Notes under the pieces: model-generated
What the model was told of the DNA's origin: nothing
What the model saw: the letters and a program-made list of their open reading frames with translations, nothing else
Database searches by the model: none
Shown: piece by piece, positions 34,939 through 45,161 of the stretch
Layout of the letters: each line of letters starts with the position of its first letter
Numbering within the stretch: the stretch's first letter is position 1
Translations under genes and position numbers: made by a program
Source of the DNA: Acinetobacter kanungonis
GTDB taxonomy: Bacteria > Pseudomonadota > Gammaproteobacteria > Pseudomonadales > Moraxellaceae
DNA: 64,000 nt
NCBI RefSeq assembly: GCF_009939195.1
Contig: NZ_JAACKC010000001.1
Span: 241,665-305,664, forward strand
Direction: 5' to 3'

Positions 34939-36144
34939 ATGAGCGTGACTATTGGTACTCCCCTTCAATCTTCTGCATTTAAAGTTCTACTATTAGGGTC
35001 TGGTGAACTAGGAAAAGAAGTGGTGATTTCACTGCAACGTTTGGGTGTCGAAGTACACGCAGCTGACCGATATGACCATGCTCCTGCCATGCAAGTTGCA
35101 CATTATCAACATACTTTGAATATGGCAGATCCTGAAGAATTAAAACAACTGATTGCCAAAGTACAACCCCACCTGATTGTTCCTGAAATTGAAGCGATTG
35201 CGACTGAACTTTTAGTCGAAATTGAAGCCAGCCAAACCACAACCATCATTCCTTCTGCAAAAGCGGTCAACCTCACCATGAACCGTGAAGGTATTCGTCG
35301 TTTAGCGGCAGAAGAACTCGGTTTGCCAACTTCGGCTTATCGCTTTGCCAATACTCTCGAATCTTTCCGCGCTGCATGTGATGACATTGGTTATCCAAAC
35401 TTTGTCAAACCTGTTATGTCTTCTTCGGGCAAAGGTCAATCACGCGTCAAAAGCTTTGCCGAAGTCGATGCAGCTTGGGAATATGCACAAACTGGCGGTC
35501 GTGTGAATCAAGGTACTGTTATTGTTGAATCACAAATTGATTTTGATTTCGAAATCACGTTATTAACAGTCCGTGCCAAAAATGCAGAAACTGGTGAAAT
35601 TGAAACCCAATACTGCGACCCAATTGGGCATCGTCAAGACTCTGGCGACTATGTAGAAAGCTGGCAACCTCAAGCCATGACAGCAGTGGCTTTAGAAGAA
35701 GCAAAACGTATTTCACATAAAGTGACGACGGCTTTAGGCGGTTGCGGTATTTTTGGCGTGGAATTGTTTGTCAAAGGTGACAAAGTGTGGTTTAGTGAGG
35801 TTTCACCTCGTCCACACGATACAGGTCTAGTGACTTTAGCCTCTCAATATCAAAGCGAATTTGAATTACATGCACGCGCAATTTTAGGCTTGCCTGTCAA
35901 CACAACACGCCACAGTGTTGCTGCAAGTGCCGTGATTTATGCGGGTGTGGATGACACCAACCTTTCCTTCTCTGGCTTAAATCTTGCTTTGGCAAATCCA
36001 AATACTGATTTACGCCTGTTCGGAAAACCTGAAGGCTTTAAACGCCGCCGTATGGGTGTTGCGACTGCACGTGCTGAAACAACTGATCAAGCACGCGAGC
36101 TGGCTCAACACGCTGCGGATCAAGTCATTGTGAATCAGAACTAA
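34939..36144 (+). CDS. purT: Formate-dependent phosphoribosylglycinamide formyltransferase 2
   Basis: A 401-residue ATP-grasp enzyme that makes formyl-GAR from GAR, formate and ATP in purine synthesis. Signatures are [66 protein letters not shown] and [20 protein letters not shown] 34939 is 8 bases after AAGGA; ATG 34930 overlaps that site and would add three residues. It precedes glnD by 26 bases and could be co-transcribed. Confidence 0.96.
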   Translation: MSVTIGTPLQSSAFKVLLLGSGELGKEVVISLQRLGVEVHAADRYDHAPAMQVAHYQHTLNMADPEELKQLIAKVQPHLIVPEIEAIATELLVEIEASQTTTIIPSAKAVNLTMNREGIRRLAAEELGLPTSAYRFANTLESFRAACDDIGYPNFVKPVMSSSGKGQSRVKSFAEVDAAWEYAQTGGRVNQGTVIVESQIDFDFEITLLTVRAKNAETGEIETQYCDPIGHRQDSGDYVESWQPQAMTAVALEEAKRISHKVTTALGGCGIFGVELFVKGDKVWFSEVSPRPHDTGLVTLASQYQSEFELHARAILGLPVNTTRHSVAASAVIYAGVDDTNLSFSGLNLALANPNTDLRLFGKPEGFKRRRMGVATARAETTDQARELAQHAADQVIVNQN

Positions 36145-36170
36145 CTTATAAACATTACGGAACACTGTTC

Positions 36171-38837
36171 ATGATCAATACTTTACCCTTGTTGAATTAC
36201 GTCAAAAGTAACCATGATATCCAAGCGATCAACCAATGGCGTACCGATGTAGAAAAGCAACTACAGGAAAGTTTTGAACATGGACAGCCCATTCGTGAAG
36301 TGATTTCAGCTCGCGCGAATCTAATTGATGAAGCGCTACAATTTTTGTGGCGCCATGCAGAGTTAGATCAAACCAAGTTGGGGCTGTTTGCGGTCGGTGG
36401 CTATGGTCGCCGTGAAATGCTGCCGTATTCAGACGTCGACATTATGATTTTGTCGGAAGATGAAATCACGGCAGAGCAAGAACAGCTCATTTCTACTTTC
36501 ATTTCTTCCCTTTGGGATGTTGGTAATTTTAAACCCGGCATCAGTGTGCGCAGTATTCGTCAATGTGTCGAAGAAGCCACTAATGATTTGACGGTTGCCA
36601 CCACCCTGATTGAAGCTCGACTGATTATCGGCTATGAACATTTATCACGTTGGCCACGTCGTATTGTTTCACAAACATGGACGGACAAAACCTTCTATGA
36701 TGCGAAAATGGAAGAGCAACACCGTCGCTATGCACAACACAACAATACCGAGAGCAATTTAGAACCTGATATTAAAAATGCCCCAGGCGGTATCCGAGAT
36801 ATTAATCAAATTGGCTGGATTGCGAAGCGTCATTTCCGTGTTAATCGTATTTACGATTTGGTTCACTTAGGCTTTATTTCCGAATTTGAACTGGGTGTAC
36901 TCGAAGAAGCCGAGAGTTTCTTATGGGAAATTCGCCATCATTTACACCGCCTTACCAAGCGCGATGAAAACCGTTTATTGTTTGACTATCAACGTGATAT
37001 AGCTGCGATGTTTGGCTATGTGCGTGAAGAAGACAAATCACCCAATTATCCAATTGAACAGTTCATGAAGCGCTACTACCGTACTGCGCAACAGGTCTCT
37101 ACCCTGAATGAAATGTTATTGGCATATTTTAGTGAATCGGTCATTACCCCTCGACTGCCACAATATGAACGTCAAATTGTGGAAATTAATGAAAATTTCA
37201 AATTGGTCGATGGCAAATTAGCAGTACAACACCATAAAATTTTCTCAGAAAAACCAAGTGCAATTTTAGAATTATTCTATTTACTTGCGAACCGTCCAGA
37301 AATCGAAGGTATTCGCGCACGTACTCTACGCCTCTTGATTTTAGCCGCCAAACGTATCGATCAGGCTTATCGAGACAATCCTGAGCATCAAGCTTTGTTC
37401 ATGGCGATTATCCGCTCGCCTTACCGCTTGTACGACACCATGGTTGCCATGAAGCGTTACGGTGTGTTGGGTAACTATATTCCTGCTTTCGGGCAAATTA
37501 TGGGACTGATGCAATATGACTTGTTCCATATTTATACGGTCGATGCGCACACGCTCCTATTATTACGCAATTTAAACCGCTTTAAAGAGCCTGAATTTGC
37601 CAAAGATTTCCCAGTGGTCAGTTCTGTCTTCCAACGCCTTGCGCGGCGTGACATCGTGTTTTTAGCTGCATTGTTCCATGACATTGCCAAAGGTCGTGGT
37701 GGTGACCACAGTGAACTCGGTGCGGAAGATGCGATTGAATTCTGCCGTGTGCACGGCTTTACTGAACGCGAATGTAAACTGGTGGCATGGCTGATACACA
37801 ATCACTTACTCATGTCACTGACGGCACAGAAAAAAGACATTTCTGACCCAGATGTAGTGAAAGATTTTGCCGAAAAACTCGGGGATATGGAGCATCTAGA
37901 CTACCTCTATACCCTCACGGTTGCTGATATTAATGCCACTAATCCAAAACTCTGGAACTCTTGGCGCGCATCACTGATGCGTCAGCTCTACACCCATGCC
38001 CGTGACATTATTCGTACTGGTTTGGGACGTCCAGTGGACTACCAAATGCTGATTGAAGACACCAAGTTTGCAGCCAGTGAGATGCTGGTGAATGACTTCT
38101 CCTTGGCCGATGTAGAAAAAGTCTGGCAAGAACTGGGCGATGAATATTTCATTAAAGAATCTGCGGATGAAATTGCTTGGCATACCCGTGCCATTCTTGA
38201 ACATGCTGACAATCCAGATCCGCTAGTGCTGATGCGTGCACATCGTAAATCGGCGCAGGATGCGGTACAGATCTTTATTTATACCCGAGACCAGCCGAAC
38301 CTCTTTGCGACCACGGTTGCCATTCTCGACCGTATGAATCTAGACGTTCAGGATGCACGGATTATTACCGCCACCACTGCCTTCAGTTTAGATACTTATG
38401 TGGTGCTTGATCGTTTCGGTACTTTACTGACCGACCCAGAACGTGAAGCCACCGTAATTCATTCTCTAACATCTGCCTTACGTCAATCAGATAAATATCC
38501 GGGCTTAATGCAACGCCGCATTCCACGTCAGCTCCGCCATTTCGATATTGAAAATACTGTGGATGTGACCCTGAATGAAGCCTTGCAACAAAACATGGTG
38601 GAAATTTCAACACTTGACCACCCCGGGTTACTTGCCAAAATCGGTGGTCTGTTTATGATGCAGGGTTTAGACATTCACTCTGCTAAAATTGCCACCTTAG
38701 GTGAACGTGCCGAAGATATTTTCTTTGTCACCAAAAAAGATGGCTCTCCGATGACGGAAGAAGAGACTGTATTATTTGCCAATCAACTGAAGTCCGCTTT
38801 AGATGAAGCTTCTAATCAGGTCTGTGGTCAACATTAA
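36171..38837 (+). CDS. glnD: Bifunctional uridylyltransferase/uridylyl-removing enzyme GlnD
   Basis: An 888-residue nitrogen sensor that uridylylates PII (GlnB/GlnK) at low glutamine and deuridylylates it at high glutamine. Domains in order: nucleotidyltransferase ([20 protein letters not shown], residues about 70-95), GlnD-specific helical region ([20 protein letters not shown]), HD phosphohydrolase ([20 protein letters not shown], about 500-520), and two ACT domains at the C-terminus ([36 protein letters not shown]) that bind glutamine. GGA lies 8 bases before ATG. Full length for the family. Confidence 0.97.
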   Translation: MINTLPLLNYVKSNHDIQAINQWRTDVEKQLQESFEHGQPIREVISARANLIDEALQFLWRHAELDQTKLGLFAVGGYGRREMLPYSDVDIMILSEDEITAEQEQLISTFISSLWDVGNFKPGISVRSIRQCVEEATNDLTVATTLIEARLIIGYEHLSRWPRRIVSQTWTDKTFYDAKMEEQHRRYAQHNNTESNLEPDIKNAPGGIRDINQIGWIAKRHFRVNRIYDLVHLGFISEFELGVLEEAESFLWEIRHHLHRLTKRDENRLLFDYQRDIAAMFGYVREEDKSPNYPIEQFMKRYYRTAQQVSTLNEMLLAYFSESVITPRLPQYERQIVEINENFKLVDGKLAVQHHKIFSEKPSAILELFYLLANRPEIEGIRARTLRLLILAAKRIDQAYRDNPEHQALFMAIIRSPYRLYDTMVAMKRYGVLGNYIPAFGQIMGLMQYDLFHIYTVDAHTLLLLRNLNRFKEPEFAKDFPVVSSVFQRLARRDIVFLAALFHDIAKGRGGDHSELGAEDAIEFCRVHGFTERECKLVAWLIHNHLLMSLTAQKKDISDPDVVKDFAEKLGDMEHLDYLYTLTVADINATNPKLWNSWRASLMRQLYTHARDIIRTGLGRPVDYQMLIEDTKFAASEMLVNDFSLADVEKVWQELGDEYFIKESADEIAWHTRAILEHADNPDPLVLMRAHRKSAQDAVQIFIYTRDQPNLFATTVAILDRMNLDVQDARIITATTAFSLDTYVVLDRFGTLLTDPEREATVIHSLTSALRQSDKYPGLMQRRIPRQLRHFDIENTVDVTLNEALQQNMVEISTLDHPGLLAKIGGLFMMQGLDIHSAKIATLGERAEDIFFVTKKDGSPMTEEETVLFANQLKSALDEASNQVCGQH

Positions 38838-38862
38838 TTTTTAACGTTCGGGTATTCGTTTC

Positions 38863-40032
38863 ATGAACTCTAGTTTGTCTTTATTACATCCTTATCCATT
38901 TGAAAAGTTAAACAAGCTTTTTCAGGGTGTACAAACCGCAGATTTACCTTTGATTCCCCTTTCAATTGGTGAGCCAAAGCATCCTGCACCAGAGTTTGTG
39001 AAACAAGCGATTATTGATAATTTCCAGCACCTATCGACTTACCCAAGCAGTAAAGGTTTGCCTGAACTACGCCTGAGCATTGCCAACTGGTTAACACGTC
39101 GTTTTCATCTGAATCAAATTAACCCTGAACAGGAAATTTTGCCTGTTTCTGGTACGCGCGAAGCGATTTTTTCATTCGTACAAGCATTGATTAATCGTGA
39201 TGAAAAGCCGTATGTAGTTATGCCAAATCCGTTCTATCAAATCTATGAAGGCGCGGCTTTATTGGCAGGTGCAGAGCCCTATTTCATTAACTGCACAGAA
39301 GAAAACAATTACCTCGGTGATTTTGATGCGGTTCCTGCCGAAGTGTGGGAAAAAACGGCATTACTGTTTGTCTGCACACCAGGCAACCCGACAGGTGCCG
39401 TGCTCTCTAAAGAACAATTCAAAAAATTAATTGCCCTGTCAGATCAATACGGTTTTGTGATTGCATCAGATGAATGTTATTCAGAACTTTGGTTTGATGA
39501 AGCACCTACAGGACTTTTAGAAGTCTGCGCTGAAATTGGACGTGACGATTATAAAAACTGTGTGGTGTTCCACTCTTTATCAAAACGCTCAAACTTACCG
39601 GGCATGCGCTCAGGTTTTGTCGCAGGTGATGCAGCCTTACTCAAACCTTATTTGCAATATCGTACTTATCATGGTGCGGCGATGCCTGTACAACATCAGT
39701 TGGCATCGATCGCGGCTTGGGATGATGAAACACACGTCGAAGAAAACCGCGTACAATACCGTGCCAAATTTAATTTATTCCAGTCGGAATTAGGTCATTT
39801 ACTGCCGCTGAAAAAGCCGGATGCAGGCTTTTATTATTGGCTCAAGGTTGATAATGACGAAGCCTTTGCCAAAATGCTGATGGAAAAAGCCCATATTAAA
39901 GTGCTTCCAGGTCGTTATTTATCCCGTGAAACAGAGACTGGCAACCCTGGTGAAAATCATGTTCGCCTTGCGCTAGTTGCAGATCTGGCGCAATGTGAAG
40001 AAGTGGTAAAACGCTTAAAGCAGATTCTCTAA
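38863..40032 (+). CDS. dapC: N-succinyldiaminopimelate aminotransferase (DapC)
   Basis: A 389-residue PLP-dependent class I aminotransferase. Key parts: PLSIGEPKHPAPEFVK, PVSGTREAIFSF, VCTPGNPTGAVL, ASDECYSELWFDE, SLSKRSNLPGMRSGFVAGD (PLP lysine in SLSKRS) and VRLALVADLAQCEEV. This pattern is that of DapC from the succinylase branch of lysine/diaminopimelate synthesis, and the glnD-dapC neighbourhood is conserved in related bacteria. It ends at a strong terminator. Confidence 0.94.
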   Translation: MNSSLSLLHPYPFEKLNKLFQGVQTADLPLIPLSIGEPKHPAPEFVKQAIIDNFQHLSTYPSSKGLPELRLSIANWLTRRFHLNQINPEQEILPVSGTREAIFSFVQALINRDEKPYVVMPNPFYQIYEGAALLAGAEPYFINCTEENNYLGDFDAVPAEVWEKTALLFVCTPGNPTGAVLSKEQFKKLIALSDQYGFVIASDECYSELWFDEAPTGLLEVCAEIGRDDYKNCVVFHSLSKRSNLPGMRSGFVAGDAALLKPYLQYRTYHGAAMPVQHQLASIAAWDDETHVEENRVQYRAKFNLFQSELGHLLPLKKPDAGFYYWLKVDNDEAFAKMLMEKAHIKVLPGRYLSRETETGNPGENHVRLALVADLAQCEEVVKRLKQIL

Positions 40033-40048
40033 TCACTGTTTAGCCAAT

Positions 40049-40078
40049 AAAAAAACCTCCATTACTGGAGGTTTTTTT
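40049..40078. terminator. Bidirectional terminator between dapC and the TonB receptor gene
   Basis: ACCTCCA / TGGAGGT core extended by A- and T-runs on both sides, loop TTAC. Confidence 0.92.
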
Positions 40079-40091
40079 CATTTAAACCATA

Positions 40092-42314
40092 TTAAAAATC
40101 AAATGATGCACTTAACATAAATGTCCGCGGTAAACCTGCAACCAAATAGCCATTATTGGTATTGCTGGTACTGTTGATGTTGTCATACAGCCCTACAGAA
40201 CCCCAATAGTCTTTATCCAACACATTATTCACAAGGAAATTAAATGTCGTAGGTGTTTGACCAAGCTGCGTTTTATAAGTTGCGCCTAAATCTAACGTCG
40301 TCCAATCCTTCACTTTTAGGCTATTGTCCAAACTCGCGTAAGTCGAACCTGTATAAGTCACTTGAGCATTCACAGAAACATCTTGAGCTAAAGGCAGTTT
40401 CCATGTTGTACCTAGATTCGCCTGAAACTTTGGCGCCCCTACTTCATAATTTCCATCATATGTCGCTGAACCGGTGTCTTCTTGCTTGGCGTGCATCCAT
40501 GTTACTCCACCCAGTACAGTCCACGAATCTGTCAATTTTCCATAACTGCTCAATTCAACACCGCGATGCACATATTCACCAGCATCACTAAATACGCCAT
40601 TTTGTAGAATGCCACGCTGTTTATTAATATCAAATAAACTTAAGGTCACACCTAAATGATCATTTTCATACTTCGTGCCGATTTCTTTTTGCTTGGCTAC
40701 AAAAGGTTTTAATGTTGTTGTGACATTACCCGTTGTATTGCTCAAGCCTTTCGCCAGAGATTCTATATAGTTAGCATACACAGAAACTTCAGGCGTAATT
40801 TTATAGGTTAAGCCCAATGCAGGCGTCCATTTACTTTCGTCATACGTTCCTGTTTTCACTTGTGCATAACTGTAGGTATCTTGAAGAATCTGCTGATAAC
40901 GCGCACCCAACATAACAATTAATTTATCGTCTAAAGCAGTTAGATTATCGCCAATTGCAATACTTCTTAAACGTGTCCGTGTAGTAAGTTTTGGACTCTC
41001 TAAATCACCACCAGAAAATAATGGGGTTAAAGCTTCAGGCTGATTGTATTGAACTGGATCATAAATATTAGTAGCAAGTTGATTGCCCCAATCCATAAAA
41101 TAAGCATTACGGGTATTTTGCTGGAATGCCGAAGCAGAAAGCACCATATTATGGTTAATTACTCCTGTTTCAAATTTAGCTCGGACCCCCACTTCACCTG
41201 TATTCACCATATCTACACGTGCGTTATCAAAGCGATAGAATGTACTATCACCAGTCGTTGCATTATTAAGTATGACATTTGCTAGACTATTCTGCTCTTT
41301 GCCGTGACGAAAACCATATGCGGCATAGGCAGTCATCGCATCATTCAAATCATATTCAGCACGATAGCTTCCAAATACGTCTTCTTCATTTGAATACGAC
41401 CATTTTTGCGCATAATTACTCGAACCATCCACTGCGGTAGGTACCGAAGTAATACCACTGCCTAATGTTACATTTGGCCGTGTCGCATCAAGACGATTAT
41501 TGCTATAGCCCATATCGCCAGAAAGACGTAAACGCTCGCCTTGATAATCTAGACCAATCGCAGCTAAGCTTAATGATTTCTTTTCATCATCTACCGAAGT
41601 ATGCCCATCATGATAAGCCGTATTTAGTCGCACCCCAAATTGCTGATCTTCACCAAAACGACGTGAAATATCACTTGAAATATAGCCACCATTAAAATCT
41701 GTGCCCACCGTCACGCGATTTAAAGGTTCGTTGCCTGCACGTTTAGGCAATAGATTAATAGCACCACCGATACCCCCATTACTTGGCATCGCACCATTTA
41801 AAAAGGATGAAGCCCCTTTGAACACTTCCACTCGTTCAAAAAGTTCTGTTGGAATATATTGACGCGGCAAAATCGAATACAAACCATTATAAGCCGTGTC
41901 ATCTGAACCTAGATTAAAACCACGGATATAATAATTTTCCTGAAAATTACCGTAACCACGACCAACACGTACACTCGGATCTGCTTTAAGCACATCCCCA
42001 ACACTCTTGGCTTGACGTTCTTGAATATATTGATTGGTATAGCTGGTCAAATTAAATGGGGTATCCAAATTCTTTTGATTGCCAAAAATCCCCACGCGTC
42101 CGCCACTGGCAACTTGACCACCTGCGAATGGCTCCATTAAACCTTCCGCTGAAGCATCCGCACTGGCAACAACATGAATGGTTTCTAAAGCTGTCACATT
42201 ACTCGCTTGAGAGGCTTCATCAGATTCCACTGATGGTGTTTCGGCAGCATGTGCAATGCTATATCCAGATACACACGCCATCATCAATACCAATGGTTTT
42301 AGCTTAATCACCAT
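40092..42314 (-). CDS. TonB-dependent siderophore receptor (no signalling domain)
   Basis: A 740-residue outer-membrane transporter. A signal peptide of 23 residues (ending AHA) is followed by a TonB-box region (ALETIHVVAS), a plug (TPFNLTSYTNQYIQERQAKS...VGRGYGNFQENYYIRGF, FERVEVFKGASSFLNGAMPS, GGIGGAINLLPKR), and a barrel ending with a terminal Phe (FMLSASFDF). It lacks an STN domain, unlike the receptor at 5.6 kb. The plug style (GIFGNQKNLDTPF..., NGGIGGAINL) resembles the ferrichrome/FcuA-like group; the ligand is uncertain. AGGTGAG precedes the start. A possible Fur site lies about 75 bases upstream. Confidence 0.94.
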   Translation of the reverse strand: MVIKLKPLVLMMACVSGYSIAHAAETPSVESDEASQASNVTALETIHVVASADASAEGLMEPFAGGQVASGGRVGIFGNQKNLDTPFNLTSYTNQYIQERQAKSVGDVLKADPSVRVGRGYGNFQENYYIRGFNLGSDDTAYNGLYSILPRQYIPTELFERVEVFKGASSFLNGAMPSNGGIGGAINLLPKRAGNEPLNRVTVGTDFNGGYISSDISRRFGEDQQFGVRLNTAYHDGHTSVDDEKKSLSLAAIGLDYQGERLRLSGDMGYSNNRLDATRPNVTLGSGITSVPTAVDGSSNYAQKWSYSNEEDVFGSYRAEYDLNDAMTAYAAYGFRHGKEQNSLANVILNNATTGDSTFYRFDNARVDMVNTGEVGVRAKFETGVINHNMVLSASAFQQNTRNAYFMDWGNQLATNIYDPVQYNQPEALTPLFSGGDLESPKLTTRTRLRSIAIGDNLTALDDKLIVMLGARYQQILQDTYSYAQVKTGTYDESKWTPALGLTYKITPEVSVYANYIESLAKGLSNTTGNVTTTLKPFVAKQKEIGTKYENDHLGVTLSLFDINKQRGILQNGVFSDAGEYVHRGVELSSYGKLTDSWTVLGGVTWMHAKQEDTGSATYDGNYEVGAPKFQANLGTTWKLPLAQDVSVNAQVTYTGSTYASLDNSLKVKDWTTLDLGATYKTQLGQTPTTFNFLVNNVLDKDYWGSVGLYDNINSTSNTNNGYLVAGLPRTFMLSASFDF

Positions 42315-42387
42315 TTCTCACCTAATTTATCAGCATTATTACTTGCGCCTGATAGTAGATGAGAACAAGTCTTAATAAAACCGATTT

Positions 42388-42422
42388 AATTCTCATTTAC
42401 ATTGTAAATTTAAATGAGAATT
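42388..42422. promoter_or_regulatory. Candidate Fur-binding inverted repeat upstream of the TonB receptor
   Basis: AATTCTCATTTA and TAAATGAGAATT form a perfect 12-bp inverted repeat with an 11-base spacer. The half sites ATTCTCATT/AATGAGAAT are typical Fur half sites, but spacing differs from the classical 19-mer. Confidence 0.5.
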
Positions 42423-42487
42423 AGTTATGTGATTGTTATTATTTATGAAGTCTGACATCTGATGTGACCAGATCCTCATAATTCCAT

Positions 42488-43102
42488 CTAGAATATGGCA
42501 AGCATCAATGCGAAACCCACAAAGCAAAACCCTGTAACTCGATACAATAATCCTGATTTTTTCTTTAAGAAATGACTCGAGTCTTTCCAAATCAGCAGTT
42601 GAAGTAATGCTAAATTCCACAATAAAACCACGCACACCATCCACAAGCAGATTAAAAATAACTGTTGAAAGCTAAATTGATGATAAACCAAAAGAATCAG
42701 ACTGCTATAAAACATGACATTTTTAGGGTTTAACAAACTAGATTGTAAACCTTGTACAAAACAAATAATCCTTGATGTCTTGGTTTGAATTGCAGCATTT
42801 GCTGTAAAACTCTCGTTCCCATCATCACGATAACGAAAACATTGCACTGCCAAATACAACAAATAAGCGATACCCAACCAGCGCAACAGTTGAAGAATCA
42901 AAGGGTGTATCTGCCCCAACCACCATAACAAAGTAAAAATCAGCAACAAGATCAGTGCATTTCCGAGCGCAATCCCCAATACGGTATAACGCGTCAAGTT
43001 TGACCCGTATTTCATTAAATACATTAAGATGAGAAAAAAGTCAGGTCCGGGGGACAGCAACGCGATAAAATGGGTCAATGCGATAAATAAAAATAATTCC
43101 AT
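42488..43102 (-). CDS. LysE/RhtB-family amino acid exporter
   Basis: A 204-residue inner-membrane protein with about six helices. The N-terminus FIALTHFIALLSPGPDFFLIL contains the family's SPGPD motif, and LRWLGIAYLLYLAVQCFR and LNPKNVMFYSSL are typical. Such proteins export amino acids or analogues. It lies 41 bases downstream of the AraC-type gene on the same strand. A 9-bp hairpin between them ends two bases before this ATG and covers the only ribosome-binding sequence (GAGAT), so translation may be controlled. Confidence 0.9.
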   Translation of the reverse strand: MELFLFIALTHFIALLSPGPDFFLILMYLMKYGSNLTRYTVLGIALGNALILLLIFTLLWWLGQIHPLILQLLRWLGIAYLLYLAVQCFRYRDDGNESFTANAAIQTKTSRIICFVQGLQSSLLNPKNVMFYSSLILLVYHQFSFQQLFLICLWMVCVVLLWNLALLQLLIWKDSSHFLKKKSGLLYRVTGFCFVGFALMLAIF

Positions 43103-43104
43103 AA

Positions 43105-43131
43105 CTTATCTCAATCAATTCGTGAGATAAG
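43105..43131 (-). promoter_or_regulatory. Hairpin covering the ribosome binding site of the LysE-type gene
   Basis: On the minus strand CTTATCTCA pairs perfectly with TGAGATAAG (loop 9 bases). The 3' arm contains GAGAT and ends two bases before the ATG at 43102. Confidence 0.6.
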
Positions 43132-43143
43132 CCTAGTCTCTAC

Positions 43144-44028
43144 CTAGATTGAATTATTGTATGAAATTGCGCGACGATGTTGCTTTTGATAAATCTTTGG
43201 TGTGGTGCCTGTAAGCTGCTTAAATACTCGCTGAAAATGGCTTTGATCACTAAAACCCAGTTGATAACTCAACGCTGCGATATCCTGCCCCTGTCGCAGC
43301 AGTTTGCGTGCAGCATTAATTTTTAAGTTGAGCTGATAGGCATGCGGAGTTAAGCCCAAATTCGACTTAAATAAGCGAATAATGGCATAGCGACTTAGAC
43401 CACTTTGCTCGGACAATTGCTGCAAAGAAAGAAATTCTTCTGTTGTACCCAGTCTAGACTGGAGTAGCTGGAATTCCTGCTGTGCGTAGCCATTTTCTTT
43501 CAGTACCTCTAAGTGCAGGTTTGGAAACAATAATTCAGTTAAGGTCTGAATCAGCAACTGCTCTTTATTCAAGTAAGAAATGGAAGAATCAAATAAACGT
43601 TGATTTAAATGACAAAAATCCGAATAAAGCTGTTGAGCTTGATAAAGTTGAGGTTTGTATTGCGGAATTGCATCACAACGGAAATCTTGTTTAGTTTCCT
43701 GTAGCAACGGCTGTAACCAGCGCATATCCAGATGCATCATCTGGTAACTCCACGCTTGATCGGGTTCAGGATTACAGGAGTGTTCAACATGCGCAGGAAT
43801 GAGTACCAATGTTCCTGACTCAATCTTTTGTGTGCCGACAAAGTGACTACTGAAAACACTTTGCCCAAGATCTACTGCACCAATCGAAAAGGTTGGATGA
43901 CTATGGGCACGATAACAGGCGCGGCTATGACATGCCTTACGCGTTTCCACATAAGGCATATTCGGGTCACTCCAAAACTCCATCTTAGCTTTGGAGGCAT
44001 CATTGGAAGGCTGCAATCTATTCAACAT
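43144..44028 (-). CDS. AraC-family transcriptional regulator
   Basis: A 294-residue regulator with an N-terminal cupin-like sensor (YRAHSHPTFSIGAVDLGQSVF, GTLVLIPAHVEHSCNPEPDQAW) and two C-terminal helix-turn-helix motifs (LSLQQLSEQSGLSRYAIIRLFKS; IAALSYQLGFSDQSHFQRVFKQLTG). The sensor style is common in regulators of LysE exporters, and a LysE-type gene is the next one downstream, so that pair probably forms a regulator-exporter unit. Start ATG 44028 lies five bases after the gpx stop, so it may also be read through from msrB-gpx. Confidence 0.92.
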   Translation of the reverse strand: MLNRLQPSNDASKAKMEFWSDPNMPYVETRKACHSRACYRAHSHPTFSIGAVDLGQSVFSSHFVGTQKIESGTLVLIPAHVEHSCNPEPDQAWSYQMMHLDMRWLQPLLQETKQDFRCDAIPQYKPQLYQAQQLYSDFCHLNQRLFDSSISYLNKEQLLIQTLTELLFPNLHLEVLKENGYAQQEFQLLQSRLGTTEEFLSLQQLSEQSGLSRYAIIRLFKSNLGLTPHAYQLNLKINAARKLLRQGQDIAALSYQLGFSDQSHFQRVFKQLTGTTPKIYQKQHRRAISYNNSI

Positions 44029-44033
44029 CACGT

Positions 44034-44516
44034 TTATTGTTGCAATGCCTTTTCAATTTCTTCTTCCAAGGCTTCTGGCTTGGTGGTTGGCGCAAAACGG
44101 TTTAAAACCGTTCCATCTTTACCAATTAAGAACTTGGTAAAGTTCCATTTAATCCCGCTGCCTAAAATACCTTTACTATTATTGGTCAGATAGCGAAAAA
44201 TAGCATGAGCTTCGGGACCCTTAACATCCACCTTGGAAAACATAGGAAATGTCACCCCATAATTTTTATGGCAGAAAGCACCAATTTGGTCGTTTGAACC
44301 GGGGTCCTGCCCACCAAACTGATTACATGGAAAGCCAAGCACCTCCAACCCCTGAGGCTTATATTTCTCATATAATTTTTCTAAACCTGCAAATTGTGGG
44401 GTAAAGCCACACTTACTCGCTGTGTTTACGATTAATAAAACTTTCCCCTGATAATCGGTAAAAGATTTATTTCTTCCATCTAACAACTCAGCTTCAAACT
44501 GATATATGTTGGTCAT
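44034..44516 (-). CDS. Glutathione peroxidase (thiol peroxidase of the GPx family)
   Basis: A 160-residue peroxidase. Catalytic residues are visible: Cys in [11 protein letters not shown], Gln in [14 protein letters not shown], and Trp-Asn in [10 protein letters not shown]. The second Cys in FPCNQFGGQ suggests a 2-Cys, thioredoxin-dependent mechanism as in E. coli BtuE. No signal peptide. Its ATG overlaps the msrB stop (ATGA), so the two are translationally coupled; together they repair and remove peroxide damage. Confidence 0.94.
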   Translation of the reverse strand: MTNIYQFEAELLDGRNKSFTDYQGKVLLIVNTASKCGFTPQFAGLEKLYEKYKPQGLEVLGFPCNQFGGQDPGSNDQIGAFCHKNYGVTFPMFSKVDVKGPEAHAIFRYLTNNSKGILGSGIKWNFTKFLIGKDGTVLNRFAPTTKPEALEEEIEKALQQ

Positions 44517-44932
44517 GGATAGGTTTCCTCGTCATTTTTTTCTTGTGATTGTAATTCTAATGAAGCCGAATTTACGCAATAGCGTAATCCTGTTGGCTGT
44601 GGACCATCCTCAAAAACATGCCCTAAATGTGCGTCACAATGATGACAAACTATTTCAGTTCTCTCCATACCATGTGAACTATCTGGCATTTCATCAATTG
44701 CCCCTCCAGCAATTGGTTTAAAAAAGCTTGGCCAGCCGCAACCACTGTCATATTTCGTCGTAGACGAAAACAACGGTGCTCCGCAGCAACGACATACATA
44801 GGTTCCTTCTTGCTTGGTGTTCCAGTATTTCCCCGTAAAAGCTGGCTCTGTTCCTTTTTGTCGAGTTATACGAAATTCTTCTGGAGATAACTCTCTTTGC
44901 CATTCACGGTCTGTTTTATTGAGTTTTCCCAT
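44513..44932 (-). CDS. msrB: Peptide-methionine (R)-S-oxide reductase
   Basis: A 139-residue MsrB. The structural zinc is held by two CxxC pairs (CRCCG and CHHCD); [11 protein letters not shown] and the catalytic Cys in RYCVNSASL are present, along with HGMERTEI and [10 protein letters not shown]. It reduces methionine-R-sulfoxide in proteins, with thioredoxin as donor. AAGGGAAG precedes the start. First gene of a minus-strand unit msrB-gpx, overlapping gpx by four bases. Confidence 0.96.
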   Translation of the reverse strand: MGKLNKTDREWQRELSPEEFRITRQKGTEPAFTGKYWNTKQEGTYVCRCCGAPLFSSTTKYDSGCGWPSFFKPIAGGAIDEMPDSSHGMERTEIVCHHCDAHLGHVFEDGPQPTGLRYCVNSASLELQSQEKNDEETYP

Positions 44933-45161
44933 GATTACTTCCCTTTCTATCTTGCTGTTTAAAAATAGGATAATCTTATATTTACGTCATTCATTCTAAA
45001 ATTTCTAGTCTTTACTTAACAATTTACAAAAGACTTATAATTTCTTTAAAAGCAAAAAGTAAGCAAAATAAAAATATTGGTGAGCATTTTTATTTATGAA
45101 ATGCTTTTTTGTGAGCAACATTGGTGCTATTCTTAGGGTCATGCTTACTCAGGATTAAAAA

